From positions 62,001 through 126,000 of the forward strand of contig DASVPR010000021.1 in assembly GCA_036389485.1 (NCBI GenBank): a DNA stretch of 64,000 nt, written 5' to 3'. This DNA comes from CADCVT01 sp036389485. GTDB lineage: Bacteria; Actinomycetota; Thermoleophilia; Solirubrobacterales; Solirubrobacteraceae. Below, piece by piece: positions 50,514 to 59,256 of this stretch. Position 1 is the first letter of the stretch, and each line of letters opens with the position of its first letter. Under the pieces are notes generated by a model. It saw only the letters and a list, made by a program, of their open reading frames with translations. It was not told where the DNA came from and searched no databases. A program made the position numbers and the translations under genes.

Positions 50514-50900
50514 ATGAAGAGCATCAAGAGCCGCACCGCGGTCACGACGGCCGCCATCGCTCTCCTCGCCACGCCTGCTTTCGCGCAGGACGCGCCGAAG
50601 GAGCCCCGCGGGAAGGGCCAGTCCACTTCTCCCGCGAAGATCTGCAAGGACCAGTCGCGCAAGAAGACGAACCACGGCAAGGGCAAGAGCCCGTTCGCCG
50701 CGTGCGTCGTCGGCGTCAAGCGCCAGACCACCGAGGCGCAGCAGACGCCGAACCCGAGCGAGCAGCGTGCGCCGGGCCAGATCTGCGCCGGCCAGTCCCG
50801 CAAGAAGGACAAGAACGACTCGAAGTCGCCGTTCGCCGCGTGCGTCGTCGGCGTGACGCGTGAGCGCAAGGAGCAGCGCGAGCAGGAGCAGCAGTCGTAG
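50514..50900 (+). CDS. secreted protein with a duplicated SPFAACVVG motif
   Basis: 128 residues. Signal peptide SRTAVTTAAIALLATPAFA. The mature chain has two copies of one element: ICKDQSRKKTNHGKGKSPFAACVVGVKR and ICAGQSRKKDKNDSKSPFAACVVGVTR. Each begins I-C-x-x-Q-S-R-K-K and ends S-P-F-A-A-C-V-V-G-V, so each probably has one disulfide. Very basic and Gln-rich elsewhere. Seven bases after the sigma-factor stop, suggesting it is expressed with it. No known family. A redox-sensing or wall-binding role would be a guess. Confidence 0.7.
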   Translation: MKSIKSRTAVTTAAIALLATPAFAQDAPKEPRGKGQSTSPAKICKDQSRKKTNHGKGKSPFAACVVGVKRQTTEAQQTPNPSEQRAPGQICAGQSRKKDKNDSKSPFAACVVGVTRERKEQREQEQQS

Positions 50901-50925
50901 CGCGCAGGACGCGCGCTGAAGCGCC

Positions 50926-51843
50926 ATGACCCTCCGCCGCCGCCATCCAGACGTCCGCGACGAGGAGTTCGCCTCCTTCGTCGCGGCCGTGCGCGCGTCG
51001 GTCCCCTCGACCCCCCACGAGGAGACCGCGCAGCGGCATCTCGCCGCCATGCGCGCGGCGGCGGAGGACGGCGTGCAGACGGTCGGCACCGCCGCGTCGG
51101 GCCCCGTGCCCGAGCGCAACCACGGGGCCGGTGCCGAGCTGGATCGGGTCGGCCGACGCCGCTCGGCCGGCCCGCTCCGCCTGCGCCCCGCCGCCCGTCT
51201 CGGCGCCGCCCTCGTGGGCGCCGTCGTCGCCTTCGGCGGCACCAGCACCGTCCTTGCCGCGGTCGGCGTCGAGCTGCCCGATGCGGTTCGCGCGCCGTTC
51301 GACGCGGTGGGCATCGATCTTCCGAACCAGCCGGGCGACGGCGAGGACGGCTCCGCGCCGCCCGCCGGCGACAAGCGCCGCGACCCCGGCGCGTCGCCGG
51401 AGCACCGCCGCGACGGCGAGAACCGCCCCTCCGAGCGCGGCGAGCGCGGCCGCTCCGAGCAGAAGCGGCAGGACGGCGACAAGCGGCGCGACCGCTCCGG
51501 CCGCGGCCGGTCGGGCGAGGCGCCCGGCAAGCGCTCCGGCGAGGCGAAGAGCCGCACCGGCCAGCCGCCCGGCAGCCGCCGCGACGAGGCCCCCGGCCGG
51601 CGCGACGGCAGCTCCCGCGGCAACGGCGGCGGCTCCCGCGGCAACGCGGGCGGCCGCACCAAGAGCCGGCCCGCGAACCCGGCCCCGAAGCGCTCCTCGA
51701 AGCGCGGCGCCGGCCCCGCGCGCCCGGTCAAGCCGAACCCGCCGCGCGACCGCGCGAGGGAGAAGCCGGCGAAGCCGGTCCCGCCGCCCGAGCCGGAGCC
51801 CACCACGACGGTTCCTCCGACGACGACCGAAGCCTCCCCTTGA
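50926..51843 (+). CDS. single-pass membrane protein with disordered tail, possible anti-sigma
   Basis: 305 residues. Cytoplasmic N-terminus (VRDEEFASFVAAVRASVPSTPHEETAQRHLAAMRAAAED), one helix at about 92-114 (LGAALVGAVVAFGGTSTVLAAVG), then VELPDAVRAPFDAVGIDLPN, the V-G-(V/I)-(E/D)-L-P repeat often seen outside the membrane in proteins next to actinobacterial ECF sigma genes. The remaining ~170 residues are extremely Arg/Lys/Glu/Gly/Pro rich and disordered, ending in PTTTVPPTTTEASP. No zinc-type anti-sigma H-x-x-x-C-x-x-C. As a partner of the upstream sigma factor it is inferred only from position and topology. Confidence 0.65.
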   Translation: MTLRRRHPDVRDEEFASFVAAVRASVPSTPHEETAQRHLAAMRAAAEDGVQTVGTAASGPVPERNHGAGAELDRVGRRRSAGPLRLRPAARLGAALVGAVVAFGGTSTVLAAVGVELPDAVRAPFDAVGIDLPNQPGDGEDGSAPPAGDKRRDPGASPEHRRDGENRPSERGERGRSEQKRQDGDKRRDRSGRGRSGEAPGKRSGEAKSRTGQPPGSRRDEAPGRRDGSSRGNGGGSRGNAGGRTKSRPANPAPKRSSKRGAGPARPVKPNPPRDRAREKPAKPVPPPEPEPTTTVPPTTTEASP

Positions 51844-51904
51844 CGCCGACATCCGGCCGCATCTCACCCGTATCCCTTTCGCCGCCCGCGGCGATGACCG
51901 AGGT

Positions 51905-52390
51905 ATGAAGACCATGAAGACCAAGACCCTCGCCCTGACCGCCGTCGCCGCCCTCGCCCTCCCGGGCATTGCTCAGGCGGCCAAGCCCGCCGAGCCGGGC
52001 AAGAAGGGCCACGACACCGCTGCCGCCAAGAAGCAGGCGCAGAAGCCGAAGGGCAAGGCGTTCACGCTGAAGGGCGTCGGCCTGGCCTCGCTTCCCGTCA
52101 CCGACGGCGCGCTCACCGGCGCGCTGACGGTCGACCCGACCTCCGCGAACAAGCACGCCCGCACGCTGCTCGACCTCTCGAAGGCCGACCTGAAGGGCAC
52201 CGCCACCGAGACCTTCGGCGAGACGGGCGACAAGGTCGTCGTCAGGTACGTCGGCCTCACCGCGACCGACTCGCTCCAGGCCACCGACACCGTCAAGGTG
52301 GTCGGCAAGGTCGTCGCCGGCAAGCTCGACATCCGCCGCATCACGATCAAGCGCGAGACGGAGGAGCCGGCTCCCGCGCCGACCTCGTAA
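51905..52390 (+). CDS. secreted hypothetical protein
   Basis: 161 residues from ATG 51905 (or 51914). Signal peptide LALTAVAALALPGIAQA, then a Lys/Gln-rich linker (AAKPAEPGKKGHDTAAAKKQAQKPKGKAF) and a beta-rich domain (LKGVGLASLPVTDGAL, LKGTATETFGETGDKVVVRYVGL, TVKVVGKVVAGKLDIRRITIK) that looks OB-like. No Cys. GAGG lies 1 base before the ATG. Last of the sigma-factor run, 61 bases from the previous gene. Function unknown. Confidence 0.65.
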   Translation: MKTMKTKTLALTAVAALALPGIAQAAKPAEPGKKGHDTAAAKKQAQKPKGKAFTLKGVGLASLPVTDGALTGALTVDPTSANKHARTLLDLSKADLKGTATETFGETGDKVVVRYVGLTATDSLQATDTVKVVGKVVAGKLDIRRITIKRETEEPAPAPTS

Positions 52391-52418
52391 CCCGCTTCAC
52401 CGCCTCATCCCCATCGCG

Positions 52419-52445
52419 ACGGGCCCGCCGAACAGGCGGGTCCGT
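52419..52445. terminator. bidirectional terminator-like hairpin between convergent genes
   Basis: ACGGGCCCGCC and GGCGGGTCCGT pair over 11 bases (one G-U) around the loop GAACA, followed by TCGCGTT on the plus side. It lies between the secreted-protein stop (52390) and the convergent TPP-enzyme stop (52452), the expected place for a shared terminator. Confidence 0.75.
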
Positions 52446-52451
52446 TCGCGT

Positions 52452-54107
52452 TCAGGGGTAGAACTTGCGCTTCGCCGCGCGCGCGAGCGGGCGCGGCAGC
52501 TTCTCCAACGCATTGAGCGCGCGCGGCATCAGCTTCAGCCGCAGGCCCGTGTACTCGCTGGGCACCAGCGCCTCGATCAGGTGAGGGCCGCGTTCGGAGA
52601 CGGCGCGCGCGAATGCCTCGGCGAACGCTTCCCCGGTGTCGACGCGCACCGCGGGAACGCCCATGCCCTCGGCGAGCTTCACGAAGTCGAGGTTGGGCCC
52701 CTCGAGGTCGAGCTGCGACCGCGCCCGGGGCCCGCCGCCGCCGTCCGCGCCCACGCGCTGGAGCTCGATGTTGAGGATCGCGTACGAGCGGTTGTTGAAG
52801 ATCACGACGGTGACGTCCAGCTGCTCGCGCGCCATCGTCCACAGCGACTGGATCGTGTACATCGCCGAGCCCTCGCCGTCGAGCGCGATGACCGGGCGGT
52901 CCGGGCACGCGATCGCGGCCCCGACGGCGACGGGGAGGCCCTGCCCGATCGCGCCGCCGGTGAGCGCGAGCACGTCGTGGCGCGGCGCGCCCGCCGTGTG
53001 CGCCGCGAGCGTGACGCCCGACGTCTGGGCCTCATCGGACACGATGGCGCCCTCGGGCAGCGCCGCGGCGATCGCCTGGCAGACCTTGTCGGCGGTCAGC
53101 GGGCCGGTGGGGCGGCCCGGCCGGGCCGGCTCCTGCAGGACCGGCGACGCGCCGCCGGCGCCCAGCGCCTCGACGAGCGCCTCCAGGCTCCCCACCGCGT
53201 CGTCGGCGGGCGAGGCGAGCTCGTGCACCGCGCAGCCGTCCGGCACGAGGTAGCTCTTCTTCCCCGGATACGCGAAGAACGAGACCGGCGCCTTGGCGTC
53301 GACGAGGATCAGGTGCTTCAGCCCGTCGAGCTGAACGGACGCGAGCTCGGCGAGGTAGGCGATGCGCTCGACGTGCGGCAGGCCGGCGCCGCGCTCGAAC
53401 CGCGCGGGGAAGACCTCCGCGTAGAGCTTGGCGCCGGTGTGCGCGGCGATCCGCGCCCCGGCCAGCAGCCCCGGCTCGCGCAGCGCGCGCCCCCCGAGCA
53501 GGATCGCGGCGCGGCCGCTGCGCAGCGCGGCCGCGGCGTCCGCGACGACGTCCTCGGAGGCGACGGGCGGCGCGGGGGGCGGCGGCGGCGGTGCGGGCTG
53601 TGCGCCGTCCGACCACGAGACGTCCGCCGGCAGGATCAGCGTCGCGACCTGGCCGGGCGGGCCCTGCGCCGCCGCGATCGCCTCGGCGGCGTCGCGCGGC
53701 AGCGCCTCGGTGCTCTGCGACGTCCGCACCCACTTCGAGACGTTGCGCGCGGCGGTCTCGATGTCGGACTGCAGCTGTGCGTCGTACTTCGTGTGGTAGG
53801 TCGCGTGGTCGCCGACGATGTTGACGATCGGCGTCTTGCCCTTGCGGGCGTTGTGCAGGTTCGCGAGCCCGTTGCCGAGCCCCGAGCCGAGGTGCAGCAG
53901 CGTCGCGCCCGGCCGCCCGGCCATGCGCGCGTAGCCGTCCGCGGCGCCGGTGGCGACGCCCTCGAACAGCGCCAGCACCGCCCGCATCTCCGGCACCGAG
54001 TCGAGCGCCGCGACGAAGTGCATCTCCGACGTGCCGGGGTTCGTGAAGCACGTGGTCACGCCCGCGTCGACGAGGGTGCGGATGAGGGCCTGCGCGCCGT
54101 TCGGCAT
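52452..54107 (-). CDS. TPP-dependent enzyme, acetolactate synthase/benzoylformate decarboxylase-like
   Basis: 551 residues. N-terminal pyrimidine-binding domain with TNPGTSEMHFV and the ylide-forming Glu in ALFEGVATGAADGYA; HLGSGLGNGLANLHNA keeps a His where benzoylformate decarboxylase has an active-site His. A central domain follows, then the C-terminal TPP site GEGSAMYTIQSLWTMAREQLDVTVVIFNNRSYA (G-D-G variant ALDGEGSAMY, N-N). No ilvN-type regulatory subunit is adjacent and no FAD-region signature is clear. It lies one base downstream of an FMN hydroxy-acid dehydrogenase, the same pairing as mandelate dehydrogenase plus benzoylformate decarboxylase. Substrate uncertain. Confidence 0.8.
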   Translation of the reverse strand: MPNGAQALIRTLVDAGVTTCFTNPGTSEMHFVAALDSVPEMRAVLALFEGVATGAADGYARMAGRPGATLLHLGSGLGNGLANLHNARKGKTPIVNIVGDHATYHTKYDAQLQSDIETAARNVSKWVRTSQSTEALPRDAAEAIAAAQGPPGQVATLILPADVSWSDGAQPAPPPPPPAPPVASEDVVADAAAALRSGRAAILLGGRALREPGLLAGARIAAHTGAKLYAEVFPARFERGAGLPHVERIAYLAELASVQLDGLKHLILVDAKAPVSFFAYPGKKSYLVPDGCAVHELASPADDAVGSLEALVEALGAGGASPVLQEPARPGRPTGPLTADKVCQAIAAALPEGAIVSDEAQTSGVTLAAHTAGAPRHDVLALTGGAIGQGLPVAVGAAIACPDRPVIALDGEGSAMYTIQSLWTMAREQLDVTVVIFNNRSYAILNIELQRVGADGGGGPRARSQLDLEGPNLDFVKLAEGMGVPAVRVDTGEAFAEAFARAVSERGPHLIEALVPSEYTGLRLKLMPRALNALEKLPRPLARAAKRKFYP

Positions 54108-54108
54108 G

Positions 54109-55305
54109 TCAGGCCGGCCGCCCGGCCTTTGGGGCCTCGTAGAGCGCGGAGCGGTCGACGTCGGCGATCGCGGTCTGGCCGGTGAGGCCGAGCGCGGTGT
54201 CGATGTCCGCCTGGAAGACGCGCAGGACGTGCCGCACGCCGCGCTCGCCGCGCGCGGCCACCGCCCACGCCCACGAGCGGCCGATCAGCACCGCCCTCGC
54301 TCCCATCGCGACCATCTTCACGACGTCGACGCCGGTGCGGACGCCGCCGTCGGCGAGGACCTCGACCGCGTCGCCGACCGCGTCCGCGACGTCCGGGAGC
54401 GCGCGGGCGGTGGAGGGGACCGAGTCGAGCTGGCGCCCGCCGTGGTTGGACACGACGATGCCGTCGACGCCGGCGTCGACCGCGCGCCGCGCGTCCTCGG
54501 GGTCGAGCACGCCCTTGACGACGAGCCGTCCCGGCCACCGGTCGCGCACCCACGCGACGTCGTCCCACGTCACGCTCGGGTCGAACTGCGCGTCGACCCA
54601 CTCGCGGAACGCGGCCGGCGTCTTCGCGTCGGGCACCGCCTTCTCGAGGTTGCCGAACGTCAGCGGCTTGCCGCCGATCGCGGTGCCGCGGATCCAGCCC
54701 GGATGCGAGACGAGGTCGAGCCCGCGCCGCGCCTTGGCCCACGCGCTCGTGCGCCCCGCCATCGCGTTGCGCGTGTCGCGGTGCCTGGCACCGACGACGG
54801 CGAGGTCGACGGTCAGGACCAGCACCGGCGAGCCGACGGCGGCGGCGCGGTCCATCAGGTCCTCCGCGTAGCCGCGGTCGCGCATGACGTAGAGCTGGAA
54901 CCAGGGCGGCGTCTTCGTCGCGGCGGCGACCTCCTCGACGCTCGCGATCGAGACCGTCGACTCGATGAACGGGATGCCCGCCTTCTCGGCGGCGCGCGCG
55001 GCCAGCACCTCGGCGCGCGGGGCCAGCATCCCGCCGAGGCCGACCGGCGCGAGCGCGAGCGGCATCGCGAGTCGCTGCCCGAGCACCTCGACCGACTGGT
55101 CGCGCTCGCTCACGTCGCGCATCACGACCTGGCGCAGCAGGACGTCCTTCAGGTCCTCGACGTTCGCGCGCATCGTGTTCTCGTCGTAGGCGCCGCCGTC
55201 GACGTAGTCGAACAGCTGGCGGGGCAGCCGGCGGCGGGCGAGCTCGCGGTAGTCGGCGGCCGTGGCGGGCATGAGGCCGAGCGGGCGATCGGCGGCGAAG
55301 CGCAT
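54109..55305 (-). CDS. FMN-dependent alpha-hydroxy-acid dehydrogenase/oxidase
   Basis: 398 residues of the glycolate oxidase / LldD / mandelate dehydrogenase family, which oxidises L-2-hydroxy acids to 2-oxo acids. Features: FDYVDGGAYDENTMRAN at the N-terminus, MPLALAPVGLGGM, WFQLYVMRDR, LTVDLAVVGARHRD, the Lys in LVVKGVLDPEDA, active-site His-Arg in SNHGGRQLD, and LADGGVRTGVDVVKMVAMGARAVLIGR for FMN phosphate. No membrane insertion loop is obvious. Translated before the TPP enzyme with a one-base gap; together they would turn a hydroxy acid into an aldehyde via its oxo acid. Confidence 0.87.
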   Translation of the reverse strand: MRFAADRPLGLMPATAADYRELARRRLPRQLFDYVDGGAYDENTMRANVEDLKDVLLRQVVMRDVSERDQSVEVLGQRLAMPLALAPVGLGGMLAPRAEVLAARAAEKAGIPFIESTVSIASVEEVAAATKTPPWFQLYVMRDRGYAEDLMDRAAAVGSPVLVLTVDLAVVGARHRDTRNAMAGRTSAWAKARRGLDLVSHPGWIRGTAIGGKPLTFGNLEKAVPDAKTPAAFREWVDAQFDPSVTWDDVAWVRDRWPGRLVVKGVLDPEDARRAVDAGVDGIVVSNHGGRQLDSVPSTARALPDVADAVGDAVEVLADGGVRTGVDVVKMVAMGARAVLIGRSWAWAVAARGERGVRHVLRVFQADIDTALGLTGQTAIADVDRSALYEAPKAGRPA

Positions 55306-55355
55306 CAGGCGCAGATGATGCCCGGAACGGCCCGGCCTATGCTCCGTGTCCGCGC

Positions 55356-57863
55356 ATGAAGGAGCTGCAGACGAGCACTCGCTACGACCCCGCCGACGCC
55401 GAGCCCCGCATATCGCGCCGCTGGCTGGACTCCGGGATCAACCACCCGGACCCCGAGGGGTCGCCGGCCGAGAACTTCTCGATCGCGGTGCCGCCGCCTA
55501 ACGTGACCGGCGCGCTGCACATGGGCCACGCGCTGAACGGCTCGATCCAGGACGCGCTCATCCGCTGGCACCGCATGCAGGGCAGGCGCGCCAAGTGGGT
55601 GTTCGGCACCGACCACGCCGGGATCGCGACGCAGAAGCAGGTCGAGAACAAGCTCGCGCGCGACGGCGTGAGGAAGGAGGACCTCGGCCGCGAGCGCTTC
55701 GTCGACGAGGTGTGGGAGTGGACGCGCGAGCACGGCGGGATCATCCAGGAGCAGTTCAAGCGGCTCGGCGCGTCGCTGGACTACGAGCAGGAGCGCTTCA
55801 CGCTCGACGACGGCTACGCCCACGCCGTCCTGCAGGTCTTCGTCGACCTCTACGAGCAGGGCCTCATCTACCGCGACCACTACATGGTGAACTGGGACCC
55901 GGGCCTCGGCACCGCGGTGTCCGACCTCGAGGTCGAGGAGCGCGAGGTCCAGGACACGCTGTACTCGATCCGCTACAGCGACGACGTCGTGATCGCCACC
56001 GTGCGGCCCGAGACGATGCTGGGGGACACCGCGGTCGCCGTGCACCCGGACGACGACCGCTACAGGCACCTGATCGGCACGACGGTGACGTTGCCGATCG
56101 TCGGCCGCGAGCTGCCGGTGATCGCCGACGACTACGTGAAGATGGACTTCGGCACCGGCAACCTGAAGATCACCCCCGGCCACGACCCCAACGACTTCGA
56201 GATCGGGAGGCGCCACGGGCTCGAGACCGTCAGCGTCATCGGCGAGGACGGCCGCATGACCGCCGAGGCGGGCGAGGCGTTCGCGGGGATGACCGCGCTG
56301 GAGGCGCGCGAGGCCGTGGTCCAGGCGCTCGGCGACGCCGTCGTCGCGACGGAGCCGTACACGCACAACGTCCCGTACTCGCACCGCTCGGGCGAGCGGA
56401 TCGAGCCGCTCATCTCGCTGCAGTGGTTCATGGCGATGGACGAGCTGGCGCGGCCCGCGATCGACGTGGTGAGGCGCGGCGAGGTGAAGATCCACCCGCC
56501 GTCGCAGGAGCGCCGGTACGTCGAGTGGCTGGAGAACATCCGCCCGTGGTGCATCTCCCGCCAGCTGTGGTGGGGCCACCAGATCCCCGTCTGGTACCGG
56601 GGCGAGGACGAGGTCCACTGCGGCCTCGAGCCGCCGTCCGGCGACGGGTGGGAGCGCGACCCCGACGTGCTCGACACGTGGTTCTCCAGCGCGCTGTGGC
56701 CGTTCGCGACGCTCGGCTGGCCGGAGGACACGCCCGAGCTGCGCGCGTTCTACCCGACCGACGTGCTGTCGACGGCGCGCGACATCCTGTTCCTCTGGGT
56801 CGCGCGGATGGTGATGATGGGGCTGCGCTTCTGCGACGCCGTCCCGTTCGAGCACGTCAACGTCCACTCGGTCATCCAGGCGCCCGACGGCCGCCGGATG
56901 TCGAAGTCACTCGGCACCGGGATCGACCCGCTCGACCTCATCGACAGGTACGGCGCCGACGCGACCCGCTTCGGCCTGCTCGCGATGTCCTCCTCGCAGG
57001 ACGTGCGCTTCAGCGAGGAGAAGATCCAGCAGGGCGCGCAGCTCGCGAACAAGCTGTTCAACGCGTCGCGGCTGATCCTCACCCACGCCGCTCCCCAGGA
57101 CAGCGCCGCCGAGCTCGCGATCGAGGACCGCTGGATCCTCTCGCGCCTCGAACGGGCGAAGGCCGACGCGGCCGAGCGCATCGCGACGTTCGACTTCTCG
57201 AAGCTCGCGCTCGGGCTCTACGACTTCGTCTTCAGCGAGCTGTGCGACTGGTACCTCGAGATGGTCAAGCCGCGGCTGTACGACGGCGACGCGGCCGCGC
57301 AGGACACCGCGCTGCGCGTCCTCGAGGAGACCCTCGCGCTCGCCCATCCGGTGATCCCGTTCGTGACCGAGGAGCTGTGGTCGATGCTCCCCGGCGAGCG
57401 CGGCCTGCTCGCGGCGTCGCGCATGCCGCCGGGCGACCCGTCCCGGCTCGACGCGCAGGCAGAGGAGATCCTCGACCGCACGATCGCCACCATCCGCGCC
57501 CTCCGCAACTGGCGCGAGTCCGTCGACGCGAAGCCGGGCCTGTTCGTCAACGCGCGGCTCGACGCCGACGGCGTGCCGGCGGCGTTGGTCGGCCAGCTCG
57601 CACGCTTCGAGTGGGCCGACGGCGAGCCGGCCGCCACGGTTCCGGTCCCCGGAGGGGCCGTGGCCGTCTTCGCCACCGAGGGGCTCGACCTCGGCGCGGC
57701 CGCGCGCAAGCTGGCGGCCGAGCGCGAGCGCCTCGAGAAGGAGATCGCTCGCGCCGAGGGCAAGCTGTCGAACCCGGGGTTCGTCGAGAAGGCGCCGGAG
57801 CCCGTGGTCGCCGCGGAGCGGGCGAAGCTCGAGCGGCTGCGCGCCGAGCTCGAGGCGCTGTGA
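55356..57863 (+). CDS. valS: valyl-tRNA synthetase
   Basis: 835 residues, class I aminoacyl-tRNA synthetase. The HIGH motif is HMGHAL (residues ~52-57), the KMSKS motif is RRMSKSLGTG, with the preceding GRRMSKS; between lies the CP1 editing domain (ETMLGDTAVAVHPDD). The C-terminal coiled coil typical of ValRS is present (LAAERERLEKEIARAEGKLSNPGF, ending VAAERAKLERLRAELEAL). Full length. Starts 50 bases after the divergent hydroxy-acid dehydrogenase start. Its stop overlaps the folC GTG, a classic valS-folC pair. Confidence 0.97.
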   Translation: MKELQTSTRYDPADAEPRISRRWLDSGINHPDPEGSPAENFSIAVPPPNVTGALHMGHALNGSIQDALIRWHRMQGRRAKWVFGTDHAGIATQKQVENKLARDGVRKEDLGRERFVDEVWEWTREHGGIIQEQFKRLGASLDYEQERFTLDDGYAHAVLQVFVDLYEQGLIYRDHYMVNWDPGLGTAVSDLEVEEREVQDTLYSIRYSDDVVIATVRPETMLGDTAVAVHPDDDRYRHLIGTTVTLPIVGRELPVIADDYVKMDFGTGNLKITPGHDPNDFEIGRRHGLETVSVIGEDGRMTAEAGEAFAGMTALEAREAVVQALGDAVVATEPYTHNVPYSHRSGERIEPLISLQWFMAMDELARPAIDVVRRGEVKIHPPSQERRYVEWLENIRPWCISRQLWWGHQIPVWYRGEDEVHCGLEPPSGDGWERDPDVLDTWFSSALWPFATLGWPEDTPELRAFYPTDVLSTARDILFLWVARMVMMGLRFCDAVPFEHVNVHSVIQAPDGRRMSKSLGTGIDPLDLIDRYGADATRFGLLAMSSSQDVRFSEEKIQQGAQLANKLFNASRLILTHAAPQDSAAELAIEDRWILSRLERAKADAAERIATFDFSKLALGLYDFVFSELCDWYLEMVKPRLYDGDAAAQDTALRVLEETLALAHPVIPFVTEELWSMLPGERGLLAASRMPPGDPSRLDAQAEEILDRTIATIRALRNWRESVDAKPGLFVNARLDADGVPAALVGQLARFEWADGEPAATVPVPGGAVAVFATEGLDLGAAARKLAAERERLEKEIARAEGKLSNPGFVEKAPEPVVAAERAKLERLRAELEAL

Positions 57864-59119
57864 CCGCCCGGGCCCGCGCCGCCTCGCTGGACGCCGAGCG
57901 CTGGCTGCTCGGGAGGGAGCTGTTCGGGATGCGGTTCGGCCTGGATCGGATGCGCCGGCTGCTCACGGTGCTCGGGTCGCCGCAGGACGCGTTCCGCACG
58001 ATCCACGTCGTCGGCACGAACGGGAAGTCGTCGACGACGCGGATGACCGCGGCGATCCTGGAGCGCCACGGGATCCGGACCGGCGCTTACGTCTCGCCGC
58101 ACCTCGTCTCCTTCCGCGAGCGGATCCGCGTCGGCGAGCACGACCTGCCCTTCGAGGACTTCGCGTGCGCGATCGAGCGCGTGCGGCGGGCGGCGGAGAA
58201 GGTCGACCGCGGCCTGTACGACGGCGACCGCGTCACGCAGTTCGAGGCGCTCACCGCCGCCGCGTACAGCGAGCTGGCGCGCCAGGGCGTCGAGGTCGTC
58301 GTGGTCGAGGCGGGGCTCGGCGGGCGGTGGGACGCGACGAACGTCGTCGACTCCGAGGTCGCGGTCCTGACGAACGTCGGCCTGGAGCACACGCGCTGGC
58401 TCGGCCCGACGGTCCGGGACATCGCGCGGGAGAAGCTCGCGGTGGTGCGGCCCGGCTCCGCGCTGGTCCTCGGCGCCGACCTCCACCCGGACGCCTTCCT
58501 CGAGGCGCACGCCACGCCCGCCGCGCGGGTCGTCGTCGCGCCGGAGTCCGACCCTCAGCTCGAGCTGGCCGCGCGCGGGACGTTCCAGCGGCGTAACTTC
58601 GCGACGGCGCGCGCGGCCGCGAAGGCGTTCCTCGGCCGGCTCGACGAGGACGCCGTCCGGGCCGCCGCCGGCGCGATCCGCGTGCCCGGCCGCTTCGAGG
58701 TGATCGCCGAGGAGCCGCTCACGATCCTCGACGGCGCCCACAACCCGGGCGGGATGCGCGCGCTCGCCGACTCGCTCACCGGCGTCCGCCGGCCGCTCGT
58801 CGTGGTGCTGTCGGTGCTCGACGACAAGGACGCCACCTCGATGCTCCGCGCGCTGCTCCCGCACGCGGACGCGCTGGTGTGCACCTCGAACGCGAACCCG
58901 CGCGCGCTGCCCCCCGCGACGCTGGCGTCCCTGACCGGCCAGCTCGGCGGCGCGTGCAGCGAGATGGACCCGATCGTCGAGCCCGAGCCGCACCGCGCGC
59001 TGGACCGCGCGCGCGACCTCGCCGGGCCGGAGGGCGCCGTGCTCGCGACCGGCTCGATCTACCTCGTCGCCGACCTCGTCCGCCCGCGCGGCGCGACGAC
59101 GCCCCGCTCCGCCTTCTAG
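57860..59119 (+). CDS. folC: folylpolyglutamate synthase / dihydrofolate synthase
   Basis: 419 residues from GTG 57860. Mur-ligase-family enzyme that adds glutamate to folate (and to dihydropteroate in bifunctional forms). P-loop VVGTNGKSSTTRMTAAIL at about 49-66, then GAYVSPHLVSFRERIRV, VEAGLGGRWDATNVV, LTNVGLEHTRWLG with the metal-binding His, and TILDGAHNPGGMRALA in the C-terminal domain. Translationally coupled to valS. All family motifs are present. Followed by two small membrane-associated genes. Confidence 0.95.
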   Translation: MTARARAASLDAERWLLGRELFGMRFGLDRMRRLLTVLGSPQDAFRTIHVVGTNGKSSTTRMTAAILERHGIRTGAYVSPHLVSFRERIRVGEHDLPFEDFACAIERVRRAAEKVDRGLYDGDRVTQFEALTAAAYSELARQGVEVVVVEAGLGGRWDATNVVDSEVAVLTNVGLEHTRWLGPTVRDIAREKLAVVRPGSALVLGADLHPDAFLEAHATPAARVVVAPESDPQLELAARGTFQRRNFATARAAAKAFLGRLDEDAVRAAAGAIRVPGRFEVIAEEPLTILDGAHNPGGMRALADSLTGVRRPLVVVLSVLDDKDATSMLRALLPHADALVCTSNANPRALPPATLASLTGQLGGACSEMDPIVEPEPHRALDRARDLAGPEGAVLATGSIYLVADLVRPRGATTPRSAF

Positions 59120-59128
59120 CCTCCGACC

Positions 59129-59245
59129 GTGCAAGACGACCCGCCTTCCGCCCTGACCATGATCGCGATCGTGGCGATCGTCGTGGCGGTCACGATCCTC
59201 GTGTTCTTCGGGCTGGGCTACTTGTTCGGCCGACTCTTTCTCTAA
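59129..59245 (+). CDS. 38-residue single-pass membrane protein
   Basis: From GTG 59129: VQDDPPSALTMIAIVAIV-VAVTILVFFGLGYLFGRLFL, stop TAA 59243. One strong helix with a short acidic N-terminus and a Gly-rich end. Ten bases after folC and 11 before the next gene, so in the middle of the operon. Conserved-looking but no family recognised. Too short for default gene callers. Confidence 0.5.
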   Translation: MQDDPPSALTMIAIVAIVVAVTILVFFGLGYLFGRLFL

Positions 59246-59256
59246 GGTCTCTGACC

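Noticed and set aside
55306..55355. T-box or other leader upstream of valS
   Set aside because: Only 50 bases lie between the divergent genes, too short for a T-box, and no specifier or antiterminator pairing is visible.
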